Assembly: GCA_018969975.1 (NCBI GenBank)
Contig: JAGWXI010000001.1
Coordinates: 22,918 to 86,917 of the forward strand
Direction: 5' to 3'
From: Burkholderiales bacterium
Lineage (GTDB): Bacteria > Pseudomonadota > Gammaproteobacteria > Burkholderiales > Burkholderiaceae_C
Length of the DNA stretch: 64,000 nucleotides
A model generated the notes under the pieces. It saw only the letters and a program-made list of their open reading frames with translations, had not been told where the DNA came from and made no database searches. Each line of letters opens with the position of its first letter. Position 1 is the stretch's first letter. A program made the translations under genes and the position numbers. Shown piece after piece: positions 62,927 through 64,000 of the stretch.

Positions 62927-64000
62927 ATGCGCGCCGCGCATTGTTCTACAACAAGCGGAGGTTTGCGCTACGGCTTTTACGCATGGGGTTATTACGGACC
63001 AACTGCCATTGATAATGCGCCCATGGTTCGATCTACCCAACGCCTACACAGTAACGACTCTGGCGCAGAGTCCGTATCACCCATAGAGAAACCTCTGCAA
63101 GCGCGATCTGGTTGGCTCCATGGGCGATTAGTGAAATATGAATCTAAAGACGCCCCATTTGGCGAACTGGCATTAACGTGTCCAGAAGGTCAACATCTCC
63201 ATTACTTGGACTGGCGTACCAACGAGAGCGTGTTCTTACTTAAAAATGTTCAACGCCTCACCGCCCCTAACCCAGGTGTGATGACTGGCCCTGGCACCAA
63301 TAGCTATTTGGTGGGTGACCCAGACACTGGTTACTTAGTGATTGACCCTGGCCCCGCGGATGATGAACACCTTGACCGCTTGTGGCGTGCTGCGGGTGGC
63401 GACATACGCATGGTTGTGTGCACCCACTCCCATCCAGACCATTCACCAGGTGCCGCACCATTACAAACTTTGTGTGTGGCGCATGGCAAACGGCCGCCTA
63501 TCTTGGGTTTATCTTCTGCACCCACTGCGCGTGCGAACAGCGAATTCACACCCGAACGTGAATTGGTAGATGGCGAACGTCTCATCTTGCAATGCGCCAG
63601 TCACCAACATACTTTGCGTGTGGTGCACACACCAGGCCATGCAGCGAACCACTTGTGTTTGGTGCTGGAAGAAGATGGTTTGCTGTTTAGTGGTGACCAC
63701 GTTTTGAATGGCAGCACCACGGTGGTCGACCCGCCTGATGGACATATGACGGACTATTTAGAGTCACTCGATAAATTACTCAATGCTTGCGAGCAAGACC
63801 GTATTCAATTTATCTTGCCAGCGCACGGATATGTTTTAGGAAATGTGTGGGGTGAACCACATGATGCGCGCGCTTGTATCGCGCATCTCAAAGCGCACCG
63901 ACTTAAACGCGAAGCCAAAATTCGGGCGGTGATGCAGCAACACCCTGAGGGCAGCATGGACGATTGGGTTAAGCATGCTTACGACGATGTACCTTCTAAG
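62927..64000 (+). CDS. MBL-fold metallo-hydrolase (LACTB2-like), partial, runs off right edge
   Basis: Open frame from ATG 62927 to window end, absent from the ORF track because it lacks a stop: ...NPGVMTGPGTNSYLVGDPDTGYLVIDPGPADDEHL...CTHSHPDHSPGAAPL...VVHTPGHAANHLCLVLEEDGLLFSGDHVLNGSTTVVDPPDGHMTDYL. Alternative start 63023. Confidence 0.88.
   Translation, partial: MRAAHCSTTSGGLRYGFYAWGYYGPTAIDNAPMVRSTQRLHSNDSGAESVSPIEKPLQARSGWLHGRLVKYESKDAPFGELALTCPEGQHLHYLDWRTNESVFLLKNVQRLTAPNPGVMTGPGTNSYLVGDPDTGYLVIDPGPADDEHLDRLWRAAGGDIRMVVCTHSHPDHSPGAAPLQTLCVAHGKRPPILGLSSAPTARANSEFTPERELVDGERLILQCASHQHTLRVVHTPGHAANHLCLVLEEDGLLFSGDHVLNGSTTVVDPPDGHMTDYLESLDKLLNACEQDRIQFILPAHGYVLGNVWGEPHDARACIAHLKAHRLKREAKIRAVMQQHPEGSMDDWVKHAYDDVPSK

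Overview
The window is ordinary betaproteobacterial (Burkholderiales/Comamonadaceae-like) chromosome with no prophage, transposon, CRISPR array, tRNA or rRNA that I could support. From left to right: (i) a flagellar block, with fliS(partial)/unknown/fliA/flhG/flhF/flhA on the minus strand divergent from fliK-fliL-fliM-fliN on the plus strand; (ii) an HTH-TM protein and a membrane-anchored alpha-carbonic anhydrase; (iii) housekeeping genes (miaB, ffh, ampD, nrdAB, histone H1-like gene, prmA, accCB, mpl, aroG, tldD, rodA, RNB nuclease, TonB-like, mtgA, ruvC); (iv) the complete dcw cell-wall/division cluster mraZ->lpxC on the minus strand; (v) dksA, a COG0523 GTPase, xerC, DUF484, dapF, a CMD-family protein, a Bug-type binding protein and a partial MBL-fold protein. 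The best regulatory signals lie between genes. A 25-codon Phe/Tyr-rich leader peptide plus a strong intrinsic terminator and a possible antiterminator precede aroG (candidate transcription attenuator). A phased pair of NrdR-like boxes overlaps a candidate nrdAB promoter. Four AGTG repeats with exact 10-bp period lie upstream of mraZ (candidate MraZ operator). A 22-codon ORF overlaps the ftsZ start codon as ATGA. Paired palindromes lie between flhA and fliK. Protein-level oddities include a DksA-like protein with a long Lys/Ala/Pro-rich extension and only one of four zinc-ligand cysteines. All family calls are from reading translations; no searches were run.
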